Origin: Ascidia mentula
Lineage: Eukaryota > Chordata > Ascidiacea > Phlebobranchia > Ascidiidae
Direction: 5' to 3'
DNA length: 64,000 nucleotides
Assembly (NCBI GenBank): GCA_947561715.1
Contig: OX387199.1
Coordinates: 13,335,001 to 13,399,000, forward strand
Part shown: in pieces, positions 1 to 12,232 of the stretch
Layout: each line of letters starts with the position of its first letter
How positions within the stretch are numbered: the stretch's first letter is position 1
Position numbers and translations under genes: made by a program
Notes under the pieces: model-generated
Told to the model about the DNA's origin: nothing
The model's input: the letters and a program-made list of their open reading frames with translations, nothing else
Databases searched by the model: none

Positions 1-2815
1 TCACACTGTGGTTCTAATGTTTTGAAATCAAAGATGAGCAATTTAGACCGAGAAGATTTTGTTACTGAGATTGGTGATGATTTCACACATGGAAAACAGT
101 GGGAGGCAATTGATAATCATTTGGCAGAGATGTCTTGGATTAATCAACCTATATCTAGTTCACCAGCAAACTCAACTCATCATATTCAGTCATCATGTGT
201 ACCTAGGGTTCATCCTACTCACAACCCCCACTATAGACGAAGTGAAGGAGATTTAGCTGGAAAAACCATTGATGCAAATCAGCTAATTCAACCCCCTCAA
301 TCTGCACCTGTGCTCCCAGAAGGCTGTGAGCCAAGGTGGGCCAACCCCCCTTCTGTACCAATCCAGACCAGAAACTATGTGATTGGTCCGAAAATTGTCA
401 AACCCCAGCTGAACAAGAACAAGGTACTTGTTAATGGACAGCAACCAACCTCATTTCAGAATGTGAAGTTGGGATCTAGTCCAAGTGGTCTCATGAGCTT
501 GGGAGATTTATCGGGATCACCTGGAACTTATTTACCTGATCACGCAAATTCGCGAGGTTCAACAAGTGGACACAGTTCAGGAAATAGTTCCCCCCTTGTT
601 GCACGCCAAGTGTCTTCACCTTCCCTTGGAAGTTTAGTCCACAACACACCTCTTCATGCACAGTTTGGTCATCATAAATTAAGTGAGGAACAAAATGTTT
701 TATCAGATCTACAGCATTCTACATCAGCCTACAACCTACGACCAGGTAGTTCCAAACAACCTGACATCCATATAGTTTACCAGAAATCACCATCACAAAG
801 ACGACGGTCTATGCCTCTTAAAAATGACACTTTGTATGATGCAAAACTAAACATGAGAAGAGCCTTATCTCAACATGCAAACTTACAACAACTAAGCACA
901 ATTCCACAGTTTCAAACACATGATAATTTTGTTGGGACCGTTTTGCCTGAAACTTTAGAAAATGTTCAAGAATCGGAGGTTGAAATTGGAAAAAATGATG
1001 ATAAAGAATATACGATTGGTAAGGGATACCAGTGTTACCATTGCAGAATTTTTATTAATTATGTAAATGCAGTAAGTTACAATTAGTTGGGTGAGGGAAG
1101 TAAAAAATTTTTCGGGTCTTAATTTTGACATTGTTTAGTTTCTTTATATGAACCTTGTTATTTTTTGCCTTTGTTTTAGTAGACTGGTGTCATGCACCAG
1201 CAGCAACAACAATTTCTTGTAGTATATTGATAACACAAATTTGGTTATTAAAATAAACAGAGGTAATTAAAGGCATGTAAGTTATGGTATTTTTTGTACT
1301 TAGCATTGTTGCAACATCAAGAGGATCGAATGAACAGATTGCAAACAGAACTTGAGACGAAAAAACGTGAACTTTCATCATTAATGGTGGAAATGCAAGA
1401 CCTTGAAACTAAATTAATGGAGCGGAATACCCGAACTTCAACTACTGTAAGTTGTTAATTATGTGGCTAATGTAGCTTTTACCTTAAATGCATTGTCGTA
1501 AAACTTGTGTTTTGCTCACACAAAACTTGTGAATTCAGTTGCAGCTTGACGTTGGGCGACTCAGAGAAGTAAATAGACAGTTGGAAATTGACTGCAATTG
1601 CATGCATAAAGAAGTAGAGCTCTTTAATCGAGACGGTATGCAAGTTACACTCCCCATCTGTACCAGTCCCTGAAAAGCAAATTTTACACATTACATTTGT
1701 GCTCAGGGGATAACACCAGAGACAACTTTTATGAACGCTACCACCATCGGCCATCAGTAAAACCACCAGGGAAGCGCAAAATTGGTTAGAATTTATTTTA
1801 AAATTTGTGTGTGTGTATAAAAACTATTTTATAACAGTTTTATTGAACAACAACAAGGTATAGTCCAATCCCAAAACTTTCGATGCTGTTTCTATATTTT
1901 TCGATAGTTACTTAAATAAACTTTGGTGGTCGGCTTAAATACTTTTGTCTGTTGTGGTCCTTATGCTGTTTTCAGTTGTGCAGGCCTGCTTTGTATGATA
2001 AAGAAATCAGTAGGAATGCACAATGCAATTTTCAAAATTTAATTTAATCAAAGTAAATGGGGTTGGAGAAACCTCAAAATTATACTTGTGTAGGCAATTC
2101 AGTAGAATAATGTTGATGTTTGACATTTATTGTTATTTTAGTGGTAGTTATGCAACATTAGGTTTTTATTTAGGGTCTAAAATCCCTGATTATAAAGATT
2201 TACCCCCACCACCTGTACCTCCTCCTCAAGAAGCTGACGATGAACCAAAATGGAGATGTACATATTGTACATTTGATAATCATGCCGCTCTTAACAAGTG
2301 TGAGGTAGGTATCTGCTGCAAATATGTAAACCTTTCAGTTTTTACATAGAATTATTGTTCGTAATTTTAAATCGAAAATGTCACCTGCAAAATATTTTCA
2401 TCTTTATGCCATTAACACAGTTGGATTGACGGTGTAGCAAAGAGCTTGCCAACCGAGGAGTTACAATGCTGTCATTAATGTGATATAGAGTGCAACATTT
2501 AGTTGTATATTTTATAGTATACCCTTCTGTTTTTTGTTGTTTTTCAGTTGTTTATTTTTCAATTAACCATTGTAATAAAAATTCTAAATATTACTTTCAA
2601 ACATGGTTGCAGATAATTTTCACCTATAAAAAGGGTTGCAAGTGAAAAAGTTTGGGAAGCTCTGGTGCATGTCACCAAAATATTGTTGAACATAATTTGT
2701 AGATTTTGGTTCTAAAAAATGTACATTGACTCTGACATAGATCACAGCCAATTTTTTTTATTCACAGATATGCGAATACTCCCGGGACGTCCAATCAAGA
2801 AGTGTAAGATTATAA
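1..2815 (+). CDS. TAB2/3: TAB2/TAB3 orthologue (TAK1-binding protein), 3' part
   Basis: Adaptor linking K63-linked polyubiquitin to the kinase TAK1 (MAP3K7) in NF-kB/JNK signalling; cytoplasmic. The N-terminal CUE domain of the family is not visible and must lie upstream of the window. Exons: <1-1018, 1304-1446, 1539-1635, 1707-1784, 2174-2304, 2768-2815 (stop TAA). The first exon codes a long Ser/Pro/Gln-rich linker, as in vertebrate TAB2/3. Exons 2-3 code the C-terminal coiled coil (ALLQHQEDRMNRL; human TAB2 has ALLVHQKARMERL), which in the family binds TAK1. The last two exons code an NZF (RanBP2-type) zinc finger with W-x-C-x2-C-T-F-x-N and closing C-x2-C split across the last intron. A more obvious donor at 1072 fails to keep frame; the donor at 1019 gives phase 1 and joins correctly to 1304. 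The Gln between the last two cysteines in human TAB2 is Ile here. Identity is secure from coiled coil plus zinc finger; TAB2 versus TAB3 is not decided and may be a single pre-duplication gene. Confidence 0.93.
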
Positions 2816-3488
2816 TACACATGTTCACTGTACCTAATATAAAAATTAATGTTGTTTTGCCAAGAACCAAATCTTCCATGAAAAAAATGATTTTATTGTT
2901 GTGAAGAATGTCTTGTTCTGATAAATGTTCATCAACTTTTTATCGTTGGTCAAGCAACCGTGGCCACAGATTTTTTTTACAATTATAAAAGTGTTTCATT
3001 AAAATATTTTTTTTTCGATGTAGTGATTTCTTTTTCAACTAAAACCATTTAGAGCCATTTATATCATCTGTAACTTTTATCTATAAAGATAGCAGAATTT
3101 TGCTTTGGATGTCTTTAAAACTGCACTTTCAGTTTCGAGGTACTTAAATGTTCTACTTTTGAGTAAAAACAAACATTCCTAACAAATGTTTGAGGTTACA
3201 ATATAACATGTTGGACCATCATAATGTATGTTCCCACAGTCCTCATGTGCAATATATCTTTGGTTCTATGTTTCTTACTTCTTGCTTGTCAATGGTGCCT
3301 TAATCTAATTGTTTTACTTGCATTTTTTTTAACAGTTAAGAAATCCCATTGTAAGCGGATTGCTCATTAACACAACATTTTTGTTTGTTATTTCAATGAG
3401 GTGGTTCATTATGGCCCCTCACTGCTTTGATGATATTTTGTTTTTGCTCATTGCAAATGGACAATTTTTTTTGCCCTGTTATTGTGAA

Positions 3489-3494
3489 AATAAA
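3489..3494 (+). terminator. candidate polyadenylation signal of the TAB2/3 gene
   Basis: First AATAAA after the stop at 2815, giving a 3'UTR of about 0.7 kb. A second AATAAA follows near 3673. Assigned by position only. Confidence 0.35.
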
Positions 3495-3951
3495 GTATTA
3501 TTACATGCAATTTTACTGCACAAAAGCTCTTTGATGGGCACATGAAACAATACTTGTCAGAAGTTACCCATGAATTGCTCACCATAAACCATTTTTGCAG
3601 CAAACCAAACACATGAAGACGTTAGAATATTTACATTTCTGATTAAATTGATATTCCTAACGTGCGGATGACCAATAAAGGTTGGGTGAAGACATGTTCT
3701 TTTACTGGTTCAAATTTTGCTTTTTCTGGACAGAACAATTTTATTTTTCAACGTCATAAATCGCCTGGTAAAGCGTTATATTTTCCAGAAAACGCACCGA
3801 GACAATTGTGTACTTATTTGTGTTGAAACCGAATTAGTTGCTGGAAATCTATAGACCTCAGCAATGTTATTCTCTGAACACAAGCATACAAGTTGTTTAT
3901 GTCGATATCTACAACATTTCTGGGGTTGAATTGTCATGTTATGCAACCTTA

Positions 3952-4086
3952 GGCCGGGTCCACACTCACGCTTTGCGCCGGCGGATTCTTTGTTTGTTAC
4001 AATGTCCCGAGCGTACGCCCGCACGCCGGCGTATAATGAAACAAACAAAGAATCCGCCGGCGCAAAGCGTGAGTGTGGACCCGGCC
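3952..4086. mobile_element. Harbinger/PIF-type MITE, 135 bp
   Basis: Foldback element with terminal inverted repeats of 47 identical bases at 3952-3998 and 4040-4086, starting GGCCGGGTCC and ending GGACCCGGCC. It is flanked by the direct repeat TTA (3949-3951 and 4087-4089). GG-CC termini with a 3-bp TWA duplication are typical of the PIF/Harbinger superfamily. The GC-rich loop is itself partly palindromic. There is no coding capacity, so it would have been moved in trans. Perfect arms point to a young copy or recent gene conversion. Confidence 0.85.
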
Positions 4087-4471
4087 TTAAACTATCACGA
4101 TGTAAATCAAGGGGAATTTTGTAAAAAAAAACGTCGCCCACCTGCCTGATCGGACTGTATTTTTACTGTTTAAACTTATTCGAATTACAATCAGCCACAA
4201 GATAGCGATAAAACTGACCATTGGGTGGCGCTAAAACAGTCACCTGGTGAAGCTACAAAACGATGCTCTGTTTACATTGTTACTTAATCCCAAATACGCC
4301 ACTAGTTGTGTGTATTAGCACAAGAAACGATACAGAACAAAACACGTCTCAAACACAAAATAAATACAAGAAGATTTTTTTTAAAAAGTAAACACATAAA
4401 CAGATGGATATCGACAGAAAAAAGTCAGCATGGCAATAAAGTTTGAGTTACACACGATTTTCAGCTTACAT

Positions 4472-4477
4472 TTATTT
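4472..4477 (-). terminator. candidate polyadenylation signal of the trefoil-TSR-vWA gene
   Basis: AATAAA on the minus strand (TTTATT on plus), about 120 nt past the stop codon at 4594. Position fits; no other support. Confidence 0.4.
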
Positions 4478-4593
4478 ATAATTTCTAACTGTACAAATAA
4501 ATAAAAATGTGAAACAAACACAATAAATGTTTGCAGAATAATTTGTGGTTGGTTCTTTTTGATTAAATTAAACGCAAGTTAATATATATTTTT

Positions 4594-7500
4594 TTAAAGT
4601 GAGTAGACAGCTGCTCTCAAGCTGGCAAGTACTCCTGCTGTATCGTATATGGTTCCGAGATAATACGAACTGCAAGGAAGTGTTGGTGTTACAGATCCGC
4701 AGGCCCACTGTTGTGCAACTGCAACAAAAAATAAGAACAAATAAAATCCGAAAAAATTATGAAAAAATTTAAAACTTAGTTTGATGTGAAAAAAGTATTT
4801 TGAAAGCAAATTAAATGTTTATAAAAATGTATGTATTGTATAAACATTGACAGATTTTGCTTCAACCACAGGTTTAATGGCGTCAGTTTGGACCATTTCC
4901 CAAAAAACAAGAATGCCATCATATGTAAACTTACATAATACATTGGTTTGTACTTGGGCAGCTGTTAGTGTAGCATGATTGGCAGCACTTACAACCAACA
5001 AACGTTTGGTTCCCACGGTTGTCGCTACGGTTGGCAAAAGAGCCCGGTACACACCTGCAAAAGTAAAACCACGTTATGTAGGCTACCCTATTGAGCCAAC
5101 TAACATAATTTCAACCAAAATTGAATACATGAATATTTTGGAAATAGTATGTGCATTGATACAATTGGTTGAATTTGAATTCTAAATAAAATATTAACGT
5201 ACCCAAAATAGTGGAAGATATTTTTGTCATGTCCGGGAGAAACTGGATAATTACATCTGGGGTACCAGCACGGTTTAGGGCCGAGTTTAGCGACGCAACC
5301 CCACAACTTAGTTGCGTGAATCTGTGGTCCGATCCACATAGGTAGGAGGATTGAAGAATCTGCACAAAATTACTACTGGTGTAAACAGAATACTCTGTTT
5401 TACATACAAAAAACATGCAAACTAAGCGGCGCATATTTCTTCCCGCATGTCCGCAAAATAGTCTCTTTGTAGTTTATTCCAAAGACAGGCCATCGTAAGT
5501 GTTATTTTATCAAGTTTACTAAAACAGTTATACAAAGACGTTCACACCCTTTTTGTGACATTAGGTCAACATAAAACGCTTTGCACAAATATTTTACATC
5601 TTTCTAGGACCCAGCTTAAGTGGTTTTTAGTCTGATGCCCTTGCAAAACATATTTCACCTATGTTTGTAAACATCACCAGTATCACTAAAACACAAACAA
5701 AGTGGCATCGAGAACCTCTTAATTTACAATTTGCCGAAGCCGGCAGCTCGTTTTAAAACGTATAGTCTTTTCATCTAATTTTCAGTTTGTGAATCTCTTG
5801 TTTTACATTCCTGTATTTCCTATGTTGGTTTTAAACCGCGTTATTTATGTGTTTTAGTGATACTGGTGATACCTGCAAGCATAAGAGAAATATATTTATC
5901 AAAGAAAAACTGCGTTAAACAAACGATTTGGGATTATTAATGGCAGTTGTTCAAAACATCTGTTGCTAAGTATTTATTGGCCATAAAGCTACCAGGATAT
6001 TCCAATAATACGAACTTTTTTAAAATGTTTAATTTTGTTGTTTTTGTCCGGAAAAACACATTTGGTAGCAGAAAAACTAAAACAAAATACAATTCTTACC
6101 GCTGCGGAATTGTAAGTGCTTCCAAACGTCTGAAGACTATTTAGTGTAGAGGGGGTAGATATGCTGCATTGACTTGACTGTTGCAGGATACCAACTTGCG
6201 TCATTCCAGCAGTTATTGTTTTCCACGAAGACAGTATTCTAAAGTTTAACACAAACAATTAAAAAAAGAGAAAAGAAACACGTGACAAAAATACACTTAC
6301 GATGTTGCCATCGCATTTTGCTGAAAAAAGTTGGGAAAATTTGTTGCTGTTAGTAGTCCGCTGCTGAGATGAAAAGGGGCGTTAAAGGAAAGTGTCTGGG
6401 ATTTCGTCGCGCAGTCATCCAATTCGTTTGTCGAGTCGAGCAAAATCATCAAGTCCAAGTTTTTATCTTGACCTTAAAATAAAATTTCTATGCATGTCAC
6501 ACATCCTATTTAAAGTTTTTAAAGAGTACATGGGATGTTCAGAACAACATTCGTTGAATGAAAACTTACTACAGGGATGAGTATTGCAAACTGTTGAAGT
6601 TGAATAACAGGAACTTGGCAAGGTAGCTGTTGGTGTAGTGGTACAAGTGCGCGTTTGGGTTTTTGTGCCACTGCCGCACGCCAGAGTACATGTGCCTGTG
6701 GTCCAGCCAGAAAATTGAGAACAGAGGTTGGTGTTGCAAGCTTGGGTCTAGGAGGAACAAATAAAAACGAAAGTTTTTTTTTTGTTAATTTTGTGTGAAC
6801 TGATTCAGTTTTTATCTGTAATACGTAATAACAAGATCTACATTATAAATGCTGACGTGGTATTTTAAACTTTTATGTGCATTAAATTTTTGCAAACAGA
6901 ACGCGACATACCGCAGACGCCGAAGCAGCTCCTCCAGTGCAGGATGCTGAACTTTGTACAACACCTCCAGAATTGACGCAAGTGCGGGTTCGGCTCTGGG
7001 AACCGACAAGACAAGTAGAGTCTGAGCTGGAACAAACACCCCATGCTCCCCAGGTTGACCACGTGTTTCCGCAAGTAGAGCAAGCCTGGGTTTCAGAAGA
7101 CTCGCCCGGACACCTAAGAACATTAAAGTTGTAAATATGCCCGATCTAGTTCGCAATATAAACGTTAAGAAGCTCTGCAATTGTTACAAGTTTGTGTTTT
7201 GTGCGTTTTTTTTTAATTTTACTCAATTCGTTTACCCTCCAACACCAGCTGTTCCTCCTGTGCAAGTTCTGGTCCTTGTTTGTGTTCCGGCAGAGCAAAG
7301 TGTAGCCGAACATGCAGACCATTGCGACCACTCGCTCCAGGTGCCATTTTTCTCTAGAAGTTAAGTCGAGACATTTGTTTAACCTCAAGTAACCAGATCA
7401 GTGCTAAATATAGGTCGTTTGCTTCTGTTCTATCTACACTAATAGTAAAAAAAAAAAAAAAATTACCCAAATAATTTAGTACGTGAAACTTAGCCTTGTA

Positions 7501-8116
7501 GCAGTAGTTTGAGGTTTCGTCCCAACAACAACCAAATCTGTAGCACTGATACCTAAAAAAAATACATTAATTCTTTTTTATTGGTCTATATTGTAAAATA
7601 GACTTACTTTGTCACTACATATCCACCACAGGGCTTCAGTTTCCTTGTAGCATCACAAACTCCGAGAATTTTATACTGCGCATAGCGGAGGAAACTAGGA
7701 CTCGAGGTCAGTTTTAACCAAGGAACATTGGAGTAGAACATCGAATTGTCTCGGTGACCTGATACAAAAAGAAGTGTTTAGCAGATAAAACAGTACCAAA
7801 TGTTGCATTTAGTGATATTTAAATGTTGGTCTTGTGATCCAACAAGGTTAACTTACGACAAACAAACAAAAATTAAATAATCAAACATCATATTTCACTT
7901 AAAAATGATAGAATAGATTGTTTGTATTCATTGCTTTTAATTTATAATTTCCTGTTTGATTGAAGCGATCGGAAGAAATACCAACTCCCGTCATTGGCAA
8001 ATAACAAAACCTTTAATTCTCGATATATTACAATGTCCATTACCTTTTTGTGTGGTGGCGCCGTATGCAACCGCACATACCACAGCGAGGGAAACAAATA
8101 TAAGCAAGATTTTCAT
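4594..8116 (-). CDS. Secreted protein: signal peptide, trefoil, three TSP1 repeats, vWA-like domain (506 aa)
   Basis: Eleven exons: 8116-8044, 7758-7608, 7552-7467, 7353-7236, 7113-6912, 6747-6570, 6472-6301, 6238-6100, 5359-5203, 5054-4935, 4718-4594. Residues 1-20 are a signal peptide (MKILLIFVSLAVVCAVAYG). Residues about 59-95 carry a six-cysteine trefoil-like pattern with the diagnostic GCCWD core. Three thrombospondin type 1 repeats follow (about 107-158, 160-212, 217-268), each with R-T-C or Q-T-R-T-C strands; the first two keep WxxW C-mannosylation sites (TWSEWSQW, TWSTWGAW). The C-terminal ~230 residues look like a von Willebrand A fold: first strand LDLMILLDSTNE, later strand TKRLLVVSAANH. 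The MIDAS DxSxS motif is D-S-T-N-E, so metal binding is doubtful. No membrane segment, so probably extracellular matrix, mucus or egg coat; function unknown. I do not recognise a vertebrate orthologue with this domain order. Confidence 0.85.
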
Positions 8117-8192
8117 CGTCCAATTTTCTACAAACTGCTGTAAAAGTCTTTGCCTAAAATCCGAATACTCTTCGAGCTGAGCATAATCTTTA

Positions 8193-8200
8193 CTTTTATA
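8193..8200 (-). promoter_or_regulatory. TATA box of the trefoil-TSR-vWA gene
   Basis: Minus-strand TATAAAAG lies about 75 nt upstream of the start codon at 8116, a normal distance for a core promoter with a short 5'UTR. Sequence match and position only. Confidence 0.5.
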
Positions 8201-11200
8201 TCGGTCAACAACGTGTTGTTGGTCGCAGTTTTGTTTTTCTTCCTGCGAGTGACGACATGCCTGGCGGCCGTGGTAATCCGTTCATGACTGTAATTAGTTG
8301 GCTAGCTGACATGTTTATTCGCCCACTTCTCGTTCCGGTAACGTGTTCGCAGCCATGACCCACTTTCCTCTGCAATTTGTCTACGAAAATAATTTATAGT
8401 CTTTTTGCACACAAATGTTTAGAAATAAAAATAGTGTGGCATTCAGATGATTTTGCGTTTGTTTGCTTATCTCTTTATCCAAGTTTGAAATCTACATCCA
8501 ATGTTGAAAAAAAAACAGAACAGTAATTAACGCTTCACCGGGCAGCATATTTTACGCCAAACACTGCATGCTTCAATTCGTTACATTTTTGTTTGATAAT
8601 TTTAATAATTGATTTTGTTAAACTATTTTCGTTTTCAAACACAAAATAAAAACTCGAAGTTAACAATTAGATTATTTTGTACATATTACGTCAATATATT
8701 TTTCTTATTGGTCTCATATGTGTTGTATAAAAGCTGGCTGAGACTAATACATAAAGAGCTTGTATACTTTAGAAGGTGTGTTGAGTTTCACAGTCTATAA
8801 ACATACGTCGTCTTTTGCTGACGTCGTAAAGCGGTGACCGGTATCGACATTTCCTGCGCGGGTAAACTACAAATTTTCCACGTATTGGCCCTTCGGCGAA
8901 GCAACGTGTATTCGAGTTAACTTGCTTTTTCATTTCACATCGTTAGGGGTTATTTTAGTACTCAACCCCTTATCTTTGGCCCACTAACTTCGTCAAAGAC
9001 AAGCAATGAACTTCTTCCTTCGTTGGCACATTAGACATTATACCGTGTTTGCAGAGGAAGTTACGCTGGTTAGAATTCAACATTAAAAAATTTGCAGATA
9101 ATATTTTTTTTTTGCTAACTTGTAGATGCTTGCTTAAGGGTTTTTCGAATTGACGAAATTTGCATCTGTTTCTATCGGCTACACGTCGCACTTGAGCTAC
9201 GTGCGTTGTCGTGAAGTAAATCAATGATAAATGTGGCCTTTATGGTTTATCACCTGCTATAAAGTAAAGTATAATGCCAGACGTGTGAAATGTTATCAGA
9301 AGGTAAATTGGCTGGCCATTGTCACACAACAAGTGAAATAAACAAAATCAAAAGTTAATTCAGAAACGTAATTTCCTATGACAAATTATTTTTTGTATAT
9401 ACAGACCGCTTATTAAAACAAACATCATGATCCTTATTATGATTTAACGCACAGAATTATATTAACTGCAAATAGGAAAACTATCACACAATTTTATTTA
9501 AGTCTGATTGCAGAAAATAGCCTGAAATTAAATCTTGGCAACCCCACACTAAGCATTATGAAAAACAAAAATATAACCTTTATGACCTAAGCAATCGAAA
9601 AGGCAATGCGGCACGCGGAATAAAAGTCGATAGTCGCGCTGTTTCGCAACAATTTACTTGCGAAGGATGCAAGAAAACGTAATCAGAAGAATAACACAAA
9701 ATGTTTGGGTGCGAAATATCTGGAGTTGACGATTCTAAATAGGAAAGTTAGAGTTAAACTGTTGTTTATCATATTGAATAGACGTTTTGAACTCTTACTG
9801 GGTTCATCATCAGTACTATAATGAACTGCTTGCAAAAAAAACGTCAAATGTATTGTTGGGTTGATAACCGATCAAATGCCGAATGAGCTTTCAAAAACTA
9901 ATAAACCTGATACAAAAAGAAGTCTTTAAATTTTAACATGTTAACGAATTGAACGCAGGTTTCTGACAAAAATGTAGCGGAGAAGTTTAACAACCCGGCA
10001 GTGGAAAGAGTTGGCTTTGGAACTTCCAGACAAATACTGTGACGACCTGGGCGGTGGTAAAAGTGATATAAATAAAGTATTGCCACGGGATCGGTTTACA
10101 GTTCACCAGCAGTACTCATTTAACGACGGGAACGTTTCCGATGCTCTTAAATCTCATTCGTGCCGAGAAGAGGTGCCTGCTTGCCTTCTCCACCGTATTT
10201 TGTCTTTAGGACTTTGAATAAATACCTCCACAAGCGCAAATGAACAACTGCATGCGTTGCTCAAGGGCAATTTAGGCATTTTTAAAAAGTGACTATATGC
10301 TTCATAGATCAGAGACTGACACGACAAATTGGTGAAATTGAATTATTTTTAAAAAGGTATAAGTGGTTCAAGTTAGGAATCTTAAGTGCAATGGTTTTAC
10401 TAAGTAACCTACTTCGATCCTAATAACTATATCTTTTACTTATTTGTTTGTATTTTAAGTCGTGTAAAGTATGCAGGCGTAAACATGAATTGGAGCATTC
10501 GAGTGCAAGTTATGAAACCGCGTATACATGGTTTGAATCGTTTCTGGAATTGAAATAGTTTGATCCTATGTCTGGTCTTCGTTCGTTTTAGCGACAGTGA
10601 CGAATCACTGACATTTTCAGATTGTTCATTATGTGACATGTCAGTCACAACGCAAGTCGATGTGCATTTCTTCCTTTCACTCGTCATCCGAAAGTTATGG
10701 ATTGGCAATATGACGAATTCCCTTGTGTTATCTTTTTAGCATTTATTAAGCCTAACCGTCCCTTCGTGTTATCGTATAGTTCTACAGTGAGTGAAAGGAG
10801 GTAATGTTGGAAACAAAACTGGTGTTTTGCTACCATTTGTAGATTCCCGAAAGCACTTATACAGTTATCTGTTTTTCCTTTGGCAGTTAACTGTTTCCAA
10901 GCTCCCGTGTGTTTCTGCACTTGGTTATCGTGCAAACCTACTCGTCGCGATACCTTCTGTACAAACCAAAGGGCAAGTGTCAATCAAGACTAATTTTATC
11001 TGTATATCCCTTCCACCCAACAGGATGTGTGATGAGTTCCATGGATGGCTAGTGTCGTTTTTCGTGGAAATCTGTGGTGATCCTTAGAACAGCACAATAT
11101 GTAGTTACCTTCAACGTCACTGGTATATTTGCACTTCATTTAATTAGCGAATTCATAGAAAGGATCCATGTTTTCCTGCACTGGGCCTATGATGACTGTT

Positions 11201-12232
11201 CGCTCTAAATATATAGCTAATAGATTTGCTTCTCAAACTTAAAGACTTCCAGAATAGTTTTTAACGGTCACGATGATTCGGTGTTGTAACAACAGCCCTG
11301 AGTTTATCGAAGCCTGAGCAAGTCGTATATTTTGCTGAAATAGTCTTACAAAAGGAAATTCAATTCAAGTGGATCGTGAAAATACTTGTATCGTAAAAAT
11401 GATTGGTATTCGGGTTAAAAAAATGATTTTAAATAAAAGGCTTAGAACAAGAAGTGAACAGCACTTTAATATTGTCGACCTTTATCTATTCCTTGAATTG
11501 AAAAAGTGCGTAAAAAATAAAAAACACCAGCAACGTTTTTACTGAAAATGCTTCATGCCAAGTTCTGATCCAATGCGATAAAATATTTTGTCGATTAAAC
11601 AAACTTTGCAAACTTACACAACGTATGTTTGTTGTTCCATAACAGTTGTTACGAAGTTAAATCGTACTAGTATCCTAAAAGGTATAATCGCTACAAGAAC
11701 AAACTAAAGTTCGTGGGGATTATATGTCAGATAGATGCGCGTTCTACTACATTGTGCGTATGCTGGTACTTGTATTCCTGCATCTACTGTTACGCCCATA
11801 GTTTATCAGCCTTACAGCAAAATGCACGACCACTGTTTTTAAGCCTTTTGAGCTTTTTAAACATTTCATCGCAACCACAAGACCTTTGGTTCACGCATGA
11901 ATGATTTAACGTGGTCAAGCGAGCTGTTTGTCTGACAAGAATTTTGTTTGAGCAGAGAATATGACGTTCTTACAATCGTGTTGCAGATGTTAAAGGACCT
12001 TGTTCTATCACATAAGCCTCGGATGAACCACAAGGTTTGTGACGTATGTCTCTGTCGTCACTTTACTTGTCAATAAATGTAGTAATCTAACGAACGGAAC
12101 AGAAAAAGGAACCCAGGCACGCTGAGAGAGAAAAAAACTGCTTGACAGCAAGCTGTGCGGTGAATATTAACTTCTATTTTGTGATCTGTATTGAGCAGTT
12201 AACATCTACTGGAATAGGTCAGTTGAACGTTA
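8201..12232. other. 4-kb gene-free stretch
   Basis: Upstream DNA shared by the minus-strand trefoil gene and the plus-strand peptide-precursor gene. All open frames are short, lack homology I recognise and have no splice-compatible partners. No tRNA, clear repeat or transposon end was seen. It probably holds regulatory DNA for the two divergent secreted-protein genes, but no site can be named from sequence alone. Confidence 0.55.

Larger units (their letters stand above)
2816..4593. other. 3'UTR and intergenic DNA between TAB2/3 and the trefoil-TSR-vWA gene
   Basis: AT-rich DNA holding the presumed 3'UTR of the TAB2/3 gene, a MITE (3952-4086) and the 3'UTR of the minus-strand gene that ends at 4594. 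The only sizable open frames, on both strands around 3780-4150, run through the MITE palindrome and are not genes. Confidence 0.7.

Noticed and set aside
1019-1086. Continuation of the first TAB exon to 1071 or 1086
   Set aside because: The donor at 1072 breaks the frame with the next exon; the donor at 1019 gives a phase-consistent join matching human TAB2.
3776-4149. Open frames on both strands around 3.8-4.1 kb
   Set aside because: They are mirror frames created by the GC-rich MITE palindrome, with no independent coding features.
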